A stretch of 33,733 nucleotides of DNA from Gemmatimonadota bacterium (GTDB taxonomy: Bacteria; Gemmatimonadota; Gemmatimonadetes; Longimicrobiales; Gaopeijiaceae): NCBI GenBank assembly GCA_022826025.1, contig JAJDVR010000042.1, forward strand, positions 1 through 33,733, read 5' to 3'. Position 1 is the first letter of the stretch. Every line of letters begins with the position of its first letter. The position numbers and the translations under genes are program-made. This document shows positions 1 through 6,721 of this stretch, in pieces. Under the pieces are notes generated by a model. That model made no database searches. It saw only the letters and a program-made list of their open reading frames with translations, and was not told the origin of the DNA.

Positions 1-12
1 GGCCTGACCGGG

Positions 13-588
13 TCAAGGTAACGCCTCTCCGCTGAGGGGACACCGGTGCGATGGGTCGACACCGGCCCGACGCGTCGGCACCGGCCGGAATCATCGGCAC
101 GGGCGCGTCCGGCCATTGACTCGCCCGTGATTCGTACTTCGGTACGAGACGTGGATGAGTGACCCGCGAACAGGCACCGATTCGCGGATGTGGGACTCCG
201 ATTTCACTCGCAAACAGCACGGGGAAGGAGCCGCGCTGGCCGCCACCTCAACGAGCACACCATGTCGACACAGCCAAAGCCTCGAACTCGACCGTGATAC
301 AGCTCCCGAGGCGCCGCCCGCGGCGAGATCCCGCCCACTCGCGCGAATCGGTTGCCCCTGTCACGCAGGCCGACAAGACGGCCCGCACAGTCAAATCCAT
401 ACCAGGAGAAAGCCATGATCACCAAAACCAGACGATTCCTCCGCTTGACCGGAGCGAGCCTCGCTCTGATGGTCGCTCTGGCGCTGGGCACCGGACCAGT
501 GCTGGCCGCACAGGAGAAAGGATCCGGAGGGTGCCTGGACGAAGCCGCAGAGGACTTCGGCGAATGCCTGGAGGGGGCAGATGGCTTT
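13..588 (+). repeat. Long direct repeat, copy 1 (pairs with 4216-4768)
   Basis: This stretch matches 4216-4768 along its whole length with scattered substitutions and small indels. It covers the roughly 400-bp region upstream of the first small peptide gene and the first two thirds of that gene. No convincing ORF lies upstream of 415: the short frames present in both copies shift against each other, so the upstream part looks regulatory. A conserved TTGACT at 116-121 could be a -35 element, but I see no good -10. The repeat is one end of a segmental duplication that continues with the hairpin, permease and convergent gene. Confidence 0.85.
132..147 (+). promoter_or_regulatory. Small hairpin with UUCG loop in the peptide leader region
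   Basis: TCGTAC (132-137) and GTACGA (142-147) form a perfect 6-bp stem closed by TTCG, a very stable RNA tetraloop. The copy at about 4317-4332 keeps the loop and right arm but the left arm is degraded. It may be part of a 5' untranslated region, but its function is unknown. Confidence 0.35.
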
Positions 589-669
589 TGGGGCCGTGTC
601 GGCTGCGGGGTTTTTATGATCCTGGACGTGTTGGGTTGCGCCACCGACGCCATGATCGACGTCTTCTGA
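415..669 (+). CDS. Small secreted four-cysteine peptide 1
   Basis: This 84-residue protein belongs to no family I recognise. The ATG at 415 is preceded by AGGAGA at 404-409. Residues 1-32 look like a Sec signal peptide: a basic start (KTRR), a hydrophobic core and a probable cleavage at VLAAQ. The mature part of about 52 residues has four cysteines (C40, C51, C64, C75) spaced C-x10-C-x12-C-x10-C. This fits two disulfide-linked helices, since acidic residues and alanines dominate the first segment. The paralogue at 4594 has identical spacing, and that at 4912 shares the last C-x10-C and the FxxRxGCG context. A hairpin (772-802) and a propeller/ABC transporter operon follow. A secreted effector, pheromone or bacteriocin-like peptide is possible, but this is inference. 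Confidence 0.75.
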   Translation: MITKTRRFLRLTGASLALMVALALGTGPVLAAQEKGSGGCLDEAAEDFGECLEGADGFWGRVGCGVFMILDVLGCATDAMIDVF

Positions 670-693
670 TCGAGCCGGTATTGTTTCCGACCA

Positions 694-803
694 GCGCTTG
701 GTGAGGAGCTTTTTGTTGTGTGTCTTCGGCACTAGTCGGCAATCAACCGACTTGGTCCCGGCGCGGCTGCTCCCAGGCCCGGGAGAGACTCCCGGGCCTG
801 GGG
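694..803 (+). repeat. Direct repeat (pairs with 5176-5280) including a decayed peptide-gene tail
   Basis: The stretch from the GTGAGGAGC motif through the GC hairpin is nearly identical to 5176-5280. In the second copy its first 24 bases encode the last residues (VRSFLL) and stop of the third peptide. Here the same bases lie after the stop of peptide 1 with no reading frame leading into them. Copy 1 therefore probably once carried a homologue of peptide 3 that was deleted. Confidence 0.7.
772..802 (+). terminator. Perfect 14-bp GC hairpin downstream of peptide 1
   Basis: CCCAGGCCCGGGAG (772-785) pairs perfectly with 789-802 around an AGA loop. There is no T-tract, so it is not a textbook intrinsic terminator. 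It could terminate, stabilise the peptide mRNA, or attenuate transcription into the downstream propeller/ABC operon. The duplicate at 5249-5279 keeps both arms exactly while the loop changes, suggesting the structure matters. Confidence 0.55.
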
Positions 804-1046
804 CGACTCGTGCTCTCCGGCCGCCGAAATGCTGTCCCGCCAACTCGTACTCCGGCACATGCTTCCATCTGACACCAGATGTTCCCACCCAGCCATGGCG
901 CAGCCCTGCGGCGCGCGGCAGTCTGGAAGGCGCGTGACGGAACTGGCGTGATGGCTGCCTGCATCCCGCGGCGCTTGCTGGCTGCGGCATCGATCGAGAG
1001 AGGATGGCGAGAGCCCGAGTATTCACCCAAACAAGGAAGCATGTTC

Positions 1047-2159
1047 ATGATTCCCAAGGCAGGAGGATCTGTAGGCGGTTCGGCCGGATGGGTGGTCGTG
1101 ATCGCCTTCGCAGCAGCCGCATCCGTTCTGTTCCTGAGCGTCGTACAGGCAGTGCGGGACCGTCGCCCCATGGATGCGCAGGGGGCTGCCAACGCTGACC
1201 GAGTAGAGGTCTACCAGGAGCGAAGACCCCTGGAGGTGCCTCTGGACGTACCCCTTCTGGAGAATGTGCTCTCCGCCACCGACGCGGTCTTTCACGATGG
1301 GGACTGGTTCGTCCTCGACGCGCGGGCCGCCCAGGTTCACCGCCTCGACTCCGCCGGGACGTTGTTGGGCAGCTTCGGCCGAAGAGGCCGCGGGCCGGGT
1401 GAATTCGGTGCACTCCCGGCTGCGGTCGCGGCGCATGGCGATTCGATCGTGGTGACGGAGCGGACAAGTAGTCAGCTACACTTGTATTCGCCCGAAGGCG
1501 CTGTGCTGGCCACCCGTCTGGTTCGTCTCGACGCATGCCTTCTGGCCGAAATCCACGACCTCGCTTCCTCGCCGCTTGGCCTGTTGCTGCTCGTCAGATG
1601 CAGAAACGACGGAATGAGGACGGAGACACGGGTGGTTCTGGAGGCCGTGGACGGCTTCAACCGGACGGTGGCTGCGCGCCTTCCCCAGCCTGACGGGCCG
1701 GTCGTGCTCGACGCTCTCACTCCACCGATCCTGAGCTTGCATCCGGAGGGATTCGTCTTCGGTAGCGCGCAAGACACATGCCTCGGTGTCTATCGCCTCG
1801 ATGGAGAGGCAATCGAGTCCGTCTGCCACGACTGGCTCGCACCGGTAGCGACACCAAGGGAATTCATCAGGGAGATGCGTTCCACACTGGCCGCTCGGAC
1901 AAACATCCGGTGGACGCTGCCGGAGCAATTCTATCCCATCATGGAAGTCTTTGTGACCCCCAACGGCAGATGGATCTACCGCGTCCTGGCTTCCGATCAG
2001 CCGGAGAGTTATGAGCTGATCGCACCTGGTCGACAAGACTCGTTCAGACTTCCCGTCCCCCGTGCGACATACGCCTTTGTGCATGAAGGGACGGCCTTGC
2101 TGGGCTGGGATGATCTCGAAGGCGTTCGATTCACCACGTACGCGCTGGAGGGTCGCTGA
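1047..2159 (+). CDS. Membrane-anchored six-bladed beta-propeller protein
   Basis: A 370-residue protein begins at the ATG at 1047, which has AAGGAAG (1033-1039) at good spacing; the ATG at 1041 is too close. Residues 14-34 form one hydrophobic membrane anchor. The rest is probably periplasmic and resembles the 6-bladed beta-propeller (NHL-like) proteins common in Gemmatimonadota and Bacteroidota. Repeats include a blade ending in VHRLDSAGTLLGSFG followed by a GRGPGEF motif typical of that family. It ends 1 nt before the ABC ATPase gene, so the two are translationally linked. Its job in the cassette is unknown; sensing or binding the transported or secreted peptide is speculation. Confidence 0.8.
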   Translation: MIPKAGGSVGGSAGWVVVIAFAAAASVLFLSVVQAVRDRRPMDAQGAANADRVEVYQERRPLEVPLDVPLLENVLSATDAVFHDGDWFVLDARAAQVHRLDSAGTLLGSFGRRGRGPGEFGALPAAVAAHGDSIVVTERTSSQLHLYSPEGAVLATRLVRLDACLLAEIHDLASSPLGLLLLVRCRNDGMRTETRVVLEAVDGFNRTVAARLPQPDGPVVLDALTPPILSLHPEGFVFGSAQDTCLGVYRLDGEAIESVCHDWLAPVATPREFIREMRSTLAARTNIRWTLPEQFYPIMEVFVTPNGRWIYRVLASDQPESYELIAPGRQDSFRLPVPRATYAFVHEGTALLGWDDLEGVRFTTYALEGR

Positions 2160-2160
2160 C

Positions 2161-2898
2161 ATGGGTGCTACACAGGCGGATATCGTCGTGGACGGCGCGA
2201 GCGTATCCTACCGTAGATTCTCTCGACGACGTCGGGTACTATCGGAGATCGACTTTATCGCACGATCTGGTGAGATCACTGCGATCGTCGGACCCAACGG
2301 AGCAGGCAAGACAACATTCTTCCGTGCCCTGCTTGGGTTCCTGCCGGTGGATGCCGGGAAGTGCCTCATCGGTGGATTGCCGCCCATGGAGTACCGCCAG
2401 CAGAAGGGAATCGCCTATCAGCCCGAGACCATTGACTTCCCGGGGTTGTGGAACGCCCGGGACGTGCTCGGTTGCGGCGTCGACCTCAGCGGGATCTCGA
2501 AGGATGACCGGCATGCCGCGTTCCGTAAGGCCGTCTCGCGAACCCGATTTGACGCCGCCACCCTCTTGCGTCCCGCCCGACGGTACTCGAAGGGCACGAA
2601 GCGACGGCTGTCTCTGGCCTATGCGCTAATCGGTGAACCCACGGTCATATTGCTCGATGAGCCCTTTGCGGGGCTCGATCCACCCGCACGCCACGCCCTT
2701 AGAGTAGAAATCACCGGCGCGCGCAATCGGGGCGCCACTGTGGTGCTGGCCAGCCACGAACTGGGAGAAGTGGAACGATTGGCGAACCGCGCCTTCATTC
2801 TTGAAGATGGGACCATCCGTCCAGGCCCCGTCCTCAGCCCTGGCGACGCTCCCGTCGGCACGATATTGGAAGCCGAGTTTACGGGATCTGGAGAATAG
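2161..2898 (+). CDS. ABC transporter ATP-binding protein
   Basis: This 245-residue cytoplasmic ATPase energises the permease encoded next to it. It has Walker A GPNGAGKT at 44-51, a Q-loop glutamine at 87, Walker B VILLDEP at 162-168 and a switch histidine at 199 (ASHE). The signature motif is unusual: YSKGTKRR at 142-149 instead of LSGGQ, as seen in some ABC-2 and lantibiotic-immunity-like ATPases. The ATG at 2161 lies 1 nt after the propeller stop; an upstream in-frame extension overlaps the propeller gene and has no support. Only 2 nt separate it from the permease. Substrate is not evident; export of, or immunity to, the cysteine peptides is a context-based hypothesis. Confidence 0.92.
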   Translation: MGATQADIVVDGASVSYRRFSRRRRVLSEIDFIARSGEITAIVGPNGAGKTTFFRALLGFLPVDAGKCLIGGLPPMEYRQQKGIAYQPETIDFPGLWNARDVLGCGVDLSGISKDDRHAAFRKAVSRTRFDAATLLRPARRYSKGTKRRLSLAYALIGEPTVILLDEPFAGLDPPARHALRVEITGARNRGATVVLASHELGEVERLANRAFILEDGTIRPGPVLSPGDAPVGTILEAEFTGSGE

Positions 2899-2900
2899 GT

Positions 2901-3638
2901 ATGTATATGCCCTTGAGCAGACGAGTCATCCTTCTGGTTCGGTCGCGTGTCAAAGCGCTCACGCTGATGGTCCTTGCCATCGGTACCATCGCGTGGCCCA
3001 ATTTCGTCGACGGTGAGCCCACACTGCTCGCGGTAGGTCTCGGTGACATATTCGGATTCTTGTGTCTCGCTCTGCCGCTAGTCTTCGCGTCCGGTGTTGT
3101 GTCGGGTGACTTCCGACGCGGTATGGCACGACTTTGGCTGCAGAAGCCAATCGGGCCGGTGCGCTTCTATCTATCGAGGTTCCTGGAAGGGCTGCTGGTC
3201 TCGCTGGTGTTTGCGCTTCTCGCGCTTGGTGCAACGCGCCTGGGGATCGCGGCGCTCGATCAGCCCGACGAGATCGGCCGGCTGCTGGGTTACCTTCCAT
3301 ATGTGCTCATCTTCGCTTGCGTTGTGTTCGGCTTCTCGTCCTGGATACCGAGAGGGTCGACGCTGGTTGCGATCGGTTTTCTGGCGGCGGGAGTCGTGGC
3401 CCGTGAAACGGGTTCGACCGACCTGCTTGGACGTCCCTGGAACTGGCTGGTCGAAGCACTACTCGTTCCGATGCCCGCCATTAGAGCATTCCGTGACTTC
3501 CTTGTCGGCGGATCCGATGCCATCTGGATCCCATCTGCACAGATCCTTGCATACAGCATCGGTTGGACGGCGTTGGGTGCGCTGGGCGTCTGGTACACGG
3601 TCAACAAAGGCAGGCTGCCCCACGCGGAGCAGTCCTGA
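2901..3638 (+). CDS. ABC-2-like transporter permease
   Basis: This 245-residue integral membrane protein has about six hydrophobic segments (near residues 19-34, 45-68, 92-115, 130-148, 153-168 and 213-232). It also carries a cytoplasmic loop GDFRRGMARLWLQKP typical of ABC-2 type permeases (compare the G-x-L/M-x-x-LL loop after TM2). GGAGAA at 2890-2895 precedes ATG 2901; ATG 2907 (residue 3) is an alternative start. It completes the propeller-ATPase-permease operon. A broken copy lies at 5284-5546, which shows the operon was present in both halves of the duplication. Confidence 0.87.
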   Translation: MYMPLSRRVILLVRSRVKALTLMVLAIGTIAWPNFVDGEPTLLAVGLGDIFGFLCLALPLVFASGVVSGDFRRGMARLWLQKPIGPVRFYLSRFLEGLLVSLVFALLALGATRLGIAALDQPDEIGRLLGYLPYVLIFACVVFGFSSWIPRGSTLVAIGFLAAGVVARETGSTDLLGRPWNWLVEALLVPMPAIRAFRDFLVGGSDAIWIPSAQILAYSIGWTALGALGVWYTVNKGRLPHAEQS

Positions 3639-3663
3639 GCATGCCGGATGCCGCAAAGGTGGC

Positions 3664-3938
3664 CCTCGCCGCAGTAGAGGAACCACGACATGCACAAGCC
3701 GTTCACCTTCTGGACGGTGACGCGCAGCGCGGGCGATAGTTGCCACCGACTGAAGCTCTGGACTGCAGGAGCCGGCCCCCAGGGCACCTGCCTCGGACAT
3801 GACGACAGTGTTGTCGACGATGTAGTCCGGCCGCAGGGTCGCGCAGGCCCGCTCGGTGACCCCGTTTGTTGGTGAAGGTCCACAGGAGTCCCGATCGCCC
3901 CAGTCGGGCGGGACGCGAACCCTGAACGAGCCGTCCTG
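3664..3938 (-). pseudogene. Degraded copy of the Ig-like secreted protein gene at 5600-6721
   Basis: Minus-strand reading recovers RVRVPPDWGDRD, RPDYIVDNTVVMSE and, in another frame, the VQKVNGL region of the intact gene. Comparison shows several losses: the 3' end (equivalent to 5573-5832), a middle block (about 5932-6130) and a segment near the 5' end (about 6296-6432), plus frameshifts. The last junction shows TGAAC microhomology. The 26 bp between the permease stop and this remnant match 5547-5572, so the remnant sits in the same position relative to the permease as the intact gene does in copy 2. Confidence 0.85.
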
Positions 3939-3997
3939 GACGCTACTCCGGAAAAGCGGGTGCTGCGGAACCTGCGACGCGGAATAGGCCTTCGGGT

Positions 3998-4162
3998 TCA
4001 AGCTGCTGCTGATCGCCGCAGCCGCCTGGCTTGTCTCAAGGGCGCAGCCAAGAGCCCCAGCCGCGGCACGACGATCATGCCCGGCAGCTTCAGAAGCAGG
4101 ACCGCTGCGGTTCCCACCGCGGACAACTGAGCAAACGTCTTCGTTTCCCTCCATTCGTCCAT
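3998..4162 (-). pseudogene. Possible remnant of a membrane-protein gene
   Basis: From an ATG at 4162 the minus strand reads MDEWRETKTFAQL and then a hydrophobic stretch (VGTAAVLLLKLPGMIVVPRLGLLAAP) before losing any recognisable sense. The codon pattern and transmembrane-like segment resemble the start of a real gene, but I recognise no family. It lies between a pseudogene and a repeat, so it is probably debris. It could also be a chance frame. Confidence 0.3.
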
Positions 4163-4215
4163 TTTCGTGTCCGCGGGCCTGCGTCCGTCCCTCGTCGAAG
4201 TTCCCGGGCCCGACC

Positions 4216-4768
4216 TCAAGGTAACGGCTCTCTCCTGCGCGGACACCAGTGCATTTCATAGACACCGGCCCGATTCATCGACACCGCCGCATCCGGCCAT
4301 TGACTCGCCCGGGATTCGCGCTTCGGTACGAGACGTGGATGAGTGACCCGCGAACAGGCGCCGATTCGCGGATGAGGGACTCCGATCACTCACAACAGCA
4401 CGAGAAAGAGCCCCGCTGGTCGCCACCTCGACGAGCACACCATGTCGATACAACCAAGCCCTCGACTCGACCGTGATACAGCTCCCGAGATGCCGCCGCG
4501 GTGAAGATCCAGCCCACTCGCGCGAATTAGTCGTTCCGCTCACGCCGGCCGACAAGACGGCCCGCACAGTCAAATCCATACCAGGAGAGAGCTATGATCG
4601 CCAAAACCAAACGATTCGTCCGCTTGACCGGAGCAGGCCTCGCTCTGATGGCGGCGCTGGCGCTGGGTTCCGGACCCGTGCTGGCTGCACAGGGGAAAGT
4701 ACTCAAAGGGTGCCTGGGTGAAGCCGTAGAGAGCTACGGCGAATGCCTGGGGAAGGCGGACGGCTTCT
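4216..4768 (+). repeat. Long direct repeat, copy 2 (pairs with 13-588)
   Basis: The repeat starts at TCAAGGTAACG and runs through the upstream region and most of the second peptide gene. It carries small deletions relative to copy 1 (378 versus 402 bp before the ATG). The match includes TTGACTCGCCC, the TTCGGTACGAGACGTGGATGAG block and the CACAGTCAAATCCATACCAG block just before the ribosome-binding site. Confidence 0.85.
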
Positions 4769-4827
4769 TTGACAGTCTCACTTGCACTTTCGAGCTGATC
4801 CTGGACGCGGTGGATTGCGTCCTGTAA
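4594..4827 (+). CDS. Small secreted four-cysteine peptide 2
   Basis: This 77-residue paralogue of peptide 1 has the same signal peptide with few changes (cleavage near VLAAQ, residue 33). Its four cysteines are at exactly the same positions (C40, C51, C64, C75). The mature sequences diverge more: shared are GECL, the KADGF/GADGF turn and the LILD..C end, but length and charge differ, and the C-terminal tail stops two residues after C75. AGGAG at 4583-4587 gives 6-nt spacing. It lies 84 bp before peptide 3, probably co-transcribed. Function is unknown, as for peptide 1. Confidence 0.75.
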   Translation: MIAKTKRFVRLTGAGLALMAALALGSGPVLAAQGKVLKGCLGEAVESYGECLGKADGFFDSLTCTFELILDAVDCVL

Positions 4828-4911
4828 CCACTGATCTCCTATCGATCTGGCCCGAGCAAGGATGTGACGGCCTCCCTTTGATCATCCACCTCAAACCCAC
4901 AGGAGAATAAT

Positions 4912-5199
4912 ATGATGCGCGTAAGAAACCCCCTGGTGCGAACCACCGGACTCGGTCTCGCGCTCGCAACGGCTCTGGCTCTTGGAGCTGGACCACTGCT
5001 GGCAGAGTGTTACACCATGTACGGCAGTCCGCGGGAATGTACACCCAGCGAGCAATTCGACCGGTGTCTCGCCAACGCTGACGACGCTATGGCTCAGTGC
5101 GGGGGCCGCACGTTTTTCAGTCGAGCCGGGTGCGGGATGAAGTGGGGCATCGACAGGGCGTCTTGTGGCGTCGACTTAGTGAGGAGCTTCTTGCTGTAG
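4912..5199 (+). CDS. Small secreted six-cysteine peptide 3
   Basis: A 95-residue member of the same family. ATG 4912 (or 4915) follows AGGAG at 4901-4905. The signal sequence keeps the pattern LGLALATALALGAGPLLA with probable cleavage before ECY. The mature part has six cysteines (C33, C43, C52, C63, C74, C85). The last pair keeps C-x10-C, and FFSRAGCG aligns with FWGRVGCG of peptide 1. Two extra cysteines (C33, C63) could form a third disulfide. Its final codons and stop fall in the repeated segment 5176-5280. The signal sequence is conserved while the mature part varies, as expected for a diversifying secreted peptide family. Confidence 0.72.
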   Translation: MMRVRNPLVRTTGLGLALATALALGAGPLLAECYTMYGSPRECTPSEQFDRCLANADDAMAQCGGRTFFSRAGCGMKWGIDRASCGVDLVRSFLL

Positions 5200-5248
5200 T
5201 CTTCGGCACTAGTCGGCAATCAACGGACTTGGTCCTGGCGCGGCTGCT

Positions 5249-5279
5249 CCCAGGCCCGGGAGAACCTCCCGGGCCTGGG
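5249..5279 (+). terminator. Perfect 14-bp GC hairpin downstream of peptide 3
   Basis: Arms 5249-5262 and 5266-5279 are identical in sequence to the arms at 772-785 and 789-802; the loop is AAC here and AGA there. There is no T-tract. The conserved position after peptide genes suggests 3'-end formation, mRNA stabilisation or attenuation. Confidence 0.55.
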
Positions 5280-5283
5280 CGAC

Positions 5284-5546
5284 CGTGCTTTGGCTGCAGA
5301 AGCCACTCGGGCCGGTAGGCTCGACCGACCTGCCTGGACGCCCTTGGAATTGGCTGGCCGAAGCACTACTCGTTCTGATTCCCTCTATTAGAGAATCCTG
5401 TGACTTCGTGGTTCGGCGTGTCCGATGCCGTCTGGATCCCGCTGGGGCAGATTGTGGCCTACAGCATCGGGGGGACGACCCTGGGAGCGCTGGGCGTGTG
5501 GTACATGGTCAACAATGGCAAGCTGCCCCACGCGGAACAGTCCTGA
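5284..5546 (+). pseudogene. Internally deleted permease fragment
   Basis: This fragment matches the permease gene at 2901-3638. It keeps the segment for LWLQKPxGPV (residues 78-87), then jumps to GSTDL.GRPWNWL (residue 171 onward) and runs to the same stop context (HAEQS). The junction shows GGT microhomology. There is no start codon context, and at least one frameshift lies near the segment for residues 196-204. The propeller and ATPase genes are completely absent from this copy. Confidence 0.88.
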
Positions 5547-5599
5547 GCATGCTGGATGCCGCAAAGGTGGGCGTCATCTGGCTTGGCCGGAGGGCCAGC

Positions 5600-6721
5600 T
5601 CAATTGGCGGCTGGCCGCACCACCACGGTGAGCTCCACGTCCGCGAACAGACCGCCGTCGTCGGCCCGGCCGCGCAGGAGGTATGTGCCGGGCTGGTCGA
5701 AGGTCACGTTCACCGTCCAGCGGCCATCGTCCGGGGGTTCGGGCGGGAACCACAGCGGGGCCCACGGGGAGTTGGCGCCCGTGCGGGTGTCCTCCCACAC
5801 CTTCACCTGGGGTGGGTCGAACGAAACGCCGCCCTCGCCGCGGTAGAGGAACCACGACATGAAGAGGCCGTTCACCTTCTGGACCGTCACGCGGGACGGG
5901 GGCGCTAGCTGCCGGCGGCTGAAGGTCGGGGGCGCGTTCCAGATCGAGTCGGCGCGCGCTGAATCCTCGGCCGTCTCAGGAGGTGGGGGTGTCCGGCGGC
6001 GGCGGGGCCGCAGGAGGCCGTCATCCTCGACGAGCACGGTAACGGTGACCGGCCGCCCCACCGAGGTCTCTCGCTCGGTCGGACCTTCGAGTGTGACAGT
6101 CGGGGGCTGGTTGGCGCGCATCTCCGGACTGCTGGAGCCGGCGCCGAGGGCCCCGGTCTCGGACATTACGACCGTGTTGTCCACGATGTAGTCCGGTCGC
6201 AGGGTGGCGTAGGCCCGCTCGGTCACCCCGTTGCTGGTCAGGGTCCACACGAGTTCACGGTCGCCCCAGTCGGGGGGCACGCGCACCTTGAACACGAAAC
6301 GGTTGCGGCGGGGGAGGAAGTGGGTCGGCTGGCCGCGGTCGGCCGGGCCAGGCGAAAAGGCGTTGTCTTCCCCGATCGGCACATCGACTTCCTCAAGCCA
6401 GTTCCGGTTCATGTAGCCGAACAGGAAGTTGAACGAGCCGTCCTCGTTCCTTTCCCACCCCTCGAACGCCGGAGCCACGTTCTGGCCGTGGGAATACGTC
6501 TGGGCGGTGGAGTCGGAGGCCCACGCGGCCGCAGCGAGCACAAGCGCCGCGACACCACCGCCTATCCCGGATGCGGGGCGGAGCCGGACCCCGCTGCCGC
6601 CCGCCGCACGACCCCGGCTGGTCCTCGTACCCACCCTCACGCCGCTATCGGTTGCGGGAGCCCGGCGGCGGATTGCCCGTTGTCCCGGCGCGTTCGCCAT
6701 CCGCCGTCGCCGCGTCCGCAT
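5600..6721 (-). CDS. Secreted Ig-like domain protein of unknown function
   Basis: The longest frame is 373 residues. A hydrophobic stretch (GGGVAALVLAAAAWAS, about residues 53-68) followed by STAQ looks like a signal peptide. The true start is therefore probably a GTG near 6640 or 6634, because 5' starts at 6721 or 6700 give a very long basic leader and lack a clear ribosome-binding site. The N-terminal third contains VPPDWGDRELVWTLTSNG, the middle has PPTVTLEGP as found at starts of Ig-like or cadherin-like domains, and the C-terminus (WTVNVTFDQPGTYLLRGRADDG) resembles an Ig-like beta-sandwich. It follows the cytochrome/monooxygenase gene closely, suggesting a partner of that periplasmic enzyme. 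A decayed copy lies at 3664-3938. Confidence 0.8.
   Translation of the reverse strand: MRTRRRRMANAPGQRAIRRRAPATDSGVRVGTRTSRGRAAGGSGVRLRPASGIGGGVAALVLAAAAWASDSTAQTYSHGQNVAPAFEGWERNEDGSFNFLFGYMNRNWLEEVDVPIGEDNAFSPGPADRGQPTHFLPRRNRFVFKVRVPPDWGDRELVWTLTSNGVTERAYATLRPDYIVDNTVVMSETGALGAGSSSPEMRANQPPTVTLEGPTERETSVGRPVTVTVLVEDDGLLRPRRRRTPPPPETAEDSARADSIWNAPPTFSRRQLAPPSRVTVQKVNGLFMSWFLYRGEGGVSFDPPQVKVWEDTRTGANSPWAPLWFPPEPPDDGRWTVNVTFDQPGTYLLRGRADDGGLFADVELTVVVRPAAN

Noticed and set aside
155-418. Plus-strand frame beginning MSDPRTG, present at both repeat copies (also near 4339)
   Set aside because: Small indels between the repeats shift the frame after about 20 codons, and the frame runs through the peptide ribosome-binding site; this fits non-coding DNA.
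415-5199. Interpretation of the cysteine peptides as lanthipeptide-type RiPP precursors
   Set aside because: The leaders look like Sec signal peptides, not RiPP leaders, and no modification enzyme (LanM, YcaO, radical SAM) is in the window.
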